From positions 1 through 9,983 of the forward strand of contig NZ_JAKJSQ010000099.1 of assembly GCF_050337105.1 (NCBI RefSeq): 9,983 nucleotides of DNA, given 5' to 3'. Position numbers and translations under genes: made by a program. Shown one piece after another: positions 7,299 through 9,983 of this stretch (the stretch's first letter is position 1; every line of letters starts with the position of its first letter). This DNA comes from Aliivibrio_A kagoshimensis (GTDB lineage Bacteria; Pseudomonadota; Gammaproteobacteria; Enterobacterales; Vibrionaceae). Under the pieces are notes generated by a model. That model saw only the letters and a list, made by a program, of their open reading frames with translations. It did not search any database and was not told the DNA's origin.

Positions 7299-8828
7299 AT
7301 GACTGCAAAAATAAAAGATGAGCAGCTAAGTGATGGGCCTGATTGGACGTTTGACCTTCTTGAAAAGTATCACAAAGAGATCAAACGTATTGCCAAGCAT
7401 TATCGCTTAGATACTTATCCAAATCAGATCGAGATCATCACCGCTGAACAGATGATGGATGCCTACTCAAGCATCGGCATGCCGATTAATTACCAACACT
7501 GGTCGTTTGGTAAGAAGTTCATTGAAACGGAGAAAAATTACCGTCATGGTCAGATGGGACTGGCTTATGAAATAGTAATTAACTCTAACCCTTGTATTGC
7601 CTACTTGATGGAAGAGAATACCATCACGATGCAAGCCTTGGTTATTGCACACGCGTGTTACGGCCATAACTCATTCTTTAAGGGTAACTATCTGTTTCAA
7701 ACGTGGACTGACGCCAGTTCGATTGTTGACTACCTGCTATTTGCCAAAAACTACATCTCCGAGTGCGAAGAAAAACATGGACTTGAGGAGGTTGAAGCGA
7801 TTTTAGACTCATGCCATGCTCTGATGAACTACGGTGTCAATCGTTATCAACGGCCACAAAAAATTTCTTTAACGGAAGAGTCCGCTCGTCAAAAAGATCG
7901 AGAGGACTATTTGCAATCTCAAGTGAACTCTTTATGGCGAACCATTCCAAAATCAGAAAAAAGTGACGATGTAGAAGCCGTTACGTTTCCGCCAGAGCCA
8001 CAAGAGAACATTCTCTACTTCTTTGAAAAGCATGCACCACTGCTTGAATCCTGGCAGCGTGAGGTGGTCCGAATTGTCAGAACCATTAGTCAATATTTCT
8101 ACCCTCAGAAACAGACACAGGTAATGAATGAAGGCTGGGCAACCTTCTGGCACTACACCATTATGAATCACCTCTATGATGAAGGGTTAGTCTCAGAAAG
8201 CTTTATCATGGAGTTTTTGAGTAGCCATACTAATGTGGTCGCGCAACCGGATTATAACAGTCCCTACTACAGTGGCATTAACCCTTATGCATTAGGTTTT
8301 GCCATGTTCCAAGATATCCGTCGCATCTGTGAACACCCGACAGATGAGGACCGTGCTTGGTTCCCAAACATTGCTGGTAGTGACTGGTTAGAGACTCTCC
8401 ACTTTGCAATGAAAAATTTCAAAGATGAAAGTTTCATTAGCCAATTTTTATCTCCGAAAGTGATCCGTGACTTTAAACTATTTACTGTTGAGGATGATGA
8501 CCATAAAAACTACTTAGAAGTTGGCGCCATTCATAATGAGGAGGGGTATCAGCGTATCCGAGAGATATTATCGGCCCAATATAACCTCAGTAACAACGAA
8601 CCTAACATTCAAGTCTGGAATGTGGATCTACGTGGTGACCGTTCACTGATACTTCGCCATATTCCACACAATAGAACCCCACTGTTCGACAACTGCGCTG
8701 AAGTGATGAAACACTGCCATCGGTTATGGGGATTTGATGTCGTCTTAGAACAAGAGCAGCCCAGTGGCAAAGCAACCATTGTCGCCAGCTGTCCGTCTAA
8801 AGAGAACAAACTTGACCCTTCCCCATAA
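7299..8828 (+). CDS. ycgB: SpoVR family protein (YcgB)
   Basis: SpoVR was named for a Bacillus subtilis gene affecting spore cortex formation; in non-sporulating bacteria the family is usually linked to prkA and yeaH, and its biochemical role is unknown. The product has 509 residues, typical of the family, with no signal peptide or membrane segment. Conserved blocks are HW-FGK (67-72), HACYGHNSFFKG (118-129), NEGWATFWHYTIM (277-289) and NPYALGF (328-334). The histidines H118 and H123 together with E278 resemble a metal-binding set. AAGGAGA at 7287-7293 lies five bases before the ATG, and the gap to yeaH is only 21 bp, so co-transcription is very likely. In E. coli ycgB lies apart from yeaGH, next to fadR. 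A bidirectional terminator follows directly. Confidence 0.95.
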   Translation: MTAKIKDEQLSDGPDWTFDLLEKYHKEIKRIAKHYRLDTYPNQIEIITAEQMMDAYSSIGMPINYQHWSFGKKFIETEKNYRHGQMGLAYEIVINSNPCIAYLMEENTITMQALVIAHACYGHNSFFKGNYLFQTWTDASSIVDYLLFAKNYISECEEKHGLEEVEAILDSCHALMNYGVNRYQRPQKISLTEESARQKDREDYLQSQVNSLWRTIPKSEKSDDVEAVTFPPEPQENILYFFEKHAPLLESWQREVVRIVRTISQYFYPQKQTQVMNEGWATFWHYTIMNHLYDEGLVSESFIMEFLSSHTNVVAQPDYNSPYYSGINPYALGFAMFQDIRRICEHPTDEDRAWFPNIAGSDWLETLHFAMKNFKDESFISQFLSPKVIRDFKLFTVEDDDHKNYLEVGAIHNEEGYQRIREILSAQYNLSNNEPNIQVWNVDLRGDRSLILRHIPHNRTPLFDNCAEVMKHCHRLWGFDVVLEQEQPSGKATIVASCPSKENKLDPSP

Positions 8829-8830
8829 TA

Positions 8831-8867
8831 AAAAAAAGCGCTAATTTATTCAATTAGCGCTTTTTTC
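8831..8867. terminator. Bidirectional terminator between ycgB and fadR
   Basis: AGCGCTAATT (8837-8846) pairs perfectly with AATTAGCGCT (8852-8861) around a 5-nt loop. Six A residues on the left and five more T residues on the right extend the stem and give a T-tract in both directions. It begins two bases after the ycgB stop and ends 20 bp before the fadR stop. The core and the TTCAATTAGCGCTTTTT arm are shared with the terminator at 2895-2937. Confidence 0.93.
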
Positions 8868-8886
8868 TTATATCACGAACGTTGAG

Positions 8887-9726
8887 TTAGCTATGATCGT
8901 CAGTAAAGTCACTTGGTAACTGCTCTTTCATCTGCTCCCAGATCACGCCACTGGCCATACCATAATTGCGGATCAGTAGCATCAGTTCGTCACGGCGATC
9001 CTCTTTACAAAGTACTAACAGGTCCTTATAGAAAACCAGTGATAATGCTCTCGCTTCAGGAGAAGAGAAGTAGAAATTACCTACGCGAGTATACAACTTT
9101 TTAATGCCGTTAAAGATCAAGCCATAAATTGGATTCCCAGACTTAAACGCTAAACCTTGAAACAACATGTAGTCGTAAAAATTAAAGGTTTTAGCTAACA
9201 GTAGGCCTTGTCGCAGACTGGCGTCTTTTTCATTATCATCTTTGATGATGTTTTTTAATTTCTCCGAGTATGGCGAGCTTTCAACAAACTCATCCCAACT
9301 GTTCGAAGAGAGTAAATATTCTAGGGATTCGATCACCCGAGAGATAACATCTAGTGCACCCTCTTTATCAACTTTAAAAGATTGACGCATATAGATGCAG
9401 CTAATGTTGGTTCTTGCCGCTAATAGGTCTTCCACGATGACCGGAGCGTTATCGGGATCCAATGTCATTAGTGTATCGAGGATATGCAGACCTGATGTCT
9501 CCATATAATCATTCACTTTTGTTGGTTTACCATGTTGAATTGTCAACCAACCATCTCTGGCTAACCTCTGTAGAACTTCGCGTAAAGTAGTACGAGTAAC
9601 ACCTATCAACTCAGACAATTCGCGCTCAGCAGGTAAAATGGAGCCCGGTGCGAACCGACCATTCCAAATACTCTCGATGATATATTTCTCCGCAAAACTA
9701 GCGGGGCTCTTTGCCTTTATGACCAT
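8887..9726 (-). CDS. fadR: Fatty acid metabolism regulator FadR (GntR family, Vibrio-type with insertion)
   Basis: FadR represses fatty-acid degradation (fad) genes and activates unsaturated fatty-acid synthesis (fabA/fabB); binding of long-chain acyl-CoA releases it from DNA. The product has 279 residues, against 239 in E. coli. The N-terminal winged helix (1-73) is near-identical to E. coli, keeping the DNA-contacting R35, T44, R45, T46, R49 and H65. The C-terminal acyl-CoA-binding domain includes FKSGNPIYGLI (194-204). Between about 138 and 178 lies the extra segment known in Vibrio cholerae FadR, where it was shown to create a second acyl-CoA-binding site. The start MVIKAKSP matches the family exactly, though its Shine-Dalgarno is weak. 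It is convergent with ycgB and divergent from the region expected to hold nhaB. Confidence 0.97.
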   Translation of the reverse strand: MVIKAKSPASFAEKYIIESIWNGRFAPGSILPAERELSELIGVTRTTLREVLQRLARDGWLTIQHGKPTKVNDYMETSGLHILDTLMTLDPDNAPVIVEDLLAARTNISCIYMRQSFKVDKEGALDVISRVIESLEYLLSSNSWDEFVESSPYSEKLKNIIKDDNEKDASLRQGLLLAKTFNFYDYMLFQGLAFKSGNPIYGLIFNGIKKLYTRVGNFYFSSPEARALSLVFYKDLLVLCKEDRRDELMLLIRNYGMASGVIWEQMKEQLPSDFTDDHS

Positions 9727-9770
9727 GTATTAGCAACCCAAATGTAATTAATTATCGGTAAAATTGACTC

Positions 9771-9779
9771 ATCATACCA
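9771..9779 (-). promoter_or_regulatory. Candidate extended -10 promoter of fadR
   Basis: TGGTATGAT on the minus strand is a TGn-extended -10 with TATGAT (five of six matches to TATAAT). No good -35 is seen, as is common with extended -10 promoters. The predicted start near 9764 gives a leader of about 38 nt. AACTGGT, identical to one FadR half-site, overlaps its upstream edge, but the second half-site is absent. Confidence 0.4.
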
Positions 9780-9785
9780 CCAGTT
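9771..9785 (-). repeat. Copy 1 of 15-bp motif, fadR-facing
   Basis: The minus strand reads AACTGGTGGTATGAT. It matches the plus-strand copy at 9890-9904 at 13 of 15 positions and points towards fadR. It contains the candidate fadR -10 box. Confidence 0.5.
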
Positions 9786-9851
9786 ATTGATAAGAAGAAA
9801 TCCTATGCTTTACTTAGTACATAAATTGCTCAAACCACCTTTCTTTTACAA

Positions 9852-9866
9852 TCACTGTTTGAGTGA
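9852..9866. repeat. 15-bp palindrome in the fadR-nhaB gap
   Basis: TCACT and AGTGA form perfect 5-bp arms around GTTTG. The same GTTTGAG stretch (9857-9863) can alternatively pair with CTCAAAC at 9829-9835, so two mutually exclusive hairpins are possible. It may be an operator or chance; no regulator is identified. Confidence 0.35.
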
Positions 9867-9889
9867 CGTGCTTGGAAAACTCTTTTCTT

Positions 9890-9904
9890 AACTGTCGGTA
9901 TGAT
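9890..9904 (+). promoter_or_regulatory. Copy 2 of 15-bp motif with candidate -10 box, nhaB-facing
   Basis: The plus strand reads AACTGTCGGTATGAT, 13 of 15 identical to the fadR-facing copy on the opposite strand. The TATGAT at 9899-9904 could act as a -10 for the downstream gene, with a start near 9911. No good -35 is at the right distance. A competing candidate is TTGACA at 9957-9962, whose -10 would fall at or past the window end. Confidence 0.35.
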
Positions 9905-9980
9905 CCCGAATTTCGAAAAAAAATTGAATTTTTAGTAACTGTTTGTAACACATTATTTGACATATCTTGAATTAGGGGTA

Positions 9981-9983
9981 ATG
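9981..9983 (+). other. Possible start codon of nhaB (Na+/H+ antiporter) at window end
   Basis: The window ends in ATG preceded by AGGGG (9974-9978). The spacing of two bases is short for a ribosome binding site. The identity rests only on synteny: nhaB is divergent from fadR in E. coli and in vibrios. No residue of the protein beyond the first can be seen, and the TAATG could equally be part of a -10 box served by TTGACA at 9957-9962. Confidence 0.3.

Noticed and set aside
9769..9785. Complete FadR operator upstream of fadR
   Set aside because: Only the half-site AACTGGT matches. The second half of the consensus (GACCAGTT) is absent, so it is kept only as a possible half-site.
1..9983. Defence system, prophage, insertion sequence, integron or CRISPR array
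   Set aside because: No transposase, integrase, repeat array or attachment-like repeats were seen. All large genes belong to core metabolic, envelope, stress or regulatory families in an order largely shared with other gamma-proteobacteria.

Overview
This window comes from a gamma-proteobacterium, almost certainly of the family Vibrionaceae. The main reasons are the 279-residue FadR, which carries the roughly 40-residue insertion known from Vibrio FadR; the MipA/OmpV-type outer-membrane protein; AT-rich intergenic DNA; and the gene order msrB / gapA-yeaD / ompV-like / yeaG-yeaH-ycgB / fadR. It is ordinary chromosomal core DNA. I see no insertion sequence, phage, integron, CRISPR array, tRNA or rRNA.

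Layout. Positions 1-178 hold no gene I can support, only a weak possible msrB terminator and, at the edge, an orphan Shine-Dalgarno-like run. The methionine sulfoxide reductase gene msrB (minus, 179-592) is divergent from gapA (plus, 921-1916) across a 328-bp AT-rich gap. gapA ends in a strong hairpin terminator, and yeaD (hexose-6-phosphate mutarotase, 1994-2878) follows 35 bp later with no obvious promoter of its own. A bidirectional terminator separates yeaD from the convergent MipA/OmpV-family gene (minus, 2953-3711). That gene has a good sigma70-like promoter and a 21-bp inverted repeat just downstream of the predicted transcription start.

The centre (4032-8828) is a tight three-gene operon: prkA/yeaG (AAA+ serine protein kinase family), yeaH (von Willebrand A-like protein with an intact MIDAS motif) and ycgB (SpoVR family). 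Gaps are 42 and 21 bp and each gene has a good ribosome binding site. These three families co-occur widely and are tied to stationary-phase or starvation responses, but their joint biochemistry is poorly understood. This is the window's best candidate for an under-described system. The operon ends in a second bidirectional terminator that shares a 17-bp identical arm with the first.

The right end has fadR (minus, 8887-9726), the acyl-CoA-responsive regulator of fatty-acid metabolism, and a 257-bp intergenic region. From conserved synteny this region probably leads to nhaB (Na+/H+ antiporter) on the plus strand; the window stops at an ATG. The fadR-nhaB gap carries two copies of a 15-bp motif (13/15 identical) in opposite orientation, one facing each gene and each containing a TATGAT box.

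In E. coli the same genes sit at two distant loci (msrB-gapA-yeaD-yeaE-mipA-yeaGH, and ycgB-fadR-nhaB). Here they form one block, with the junction exactly between yeaH and ycgB.
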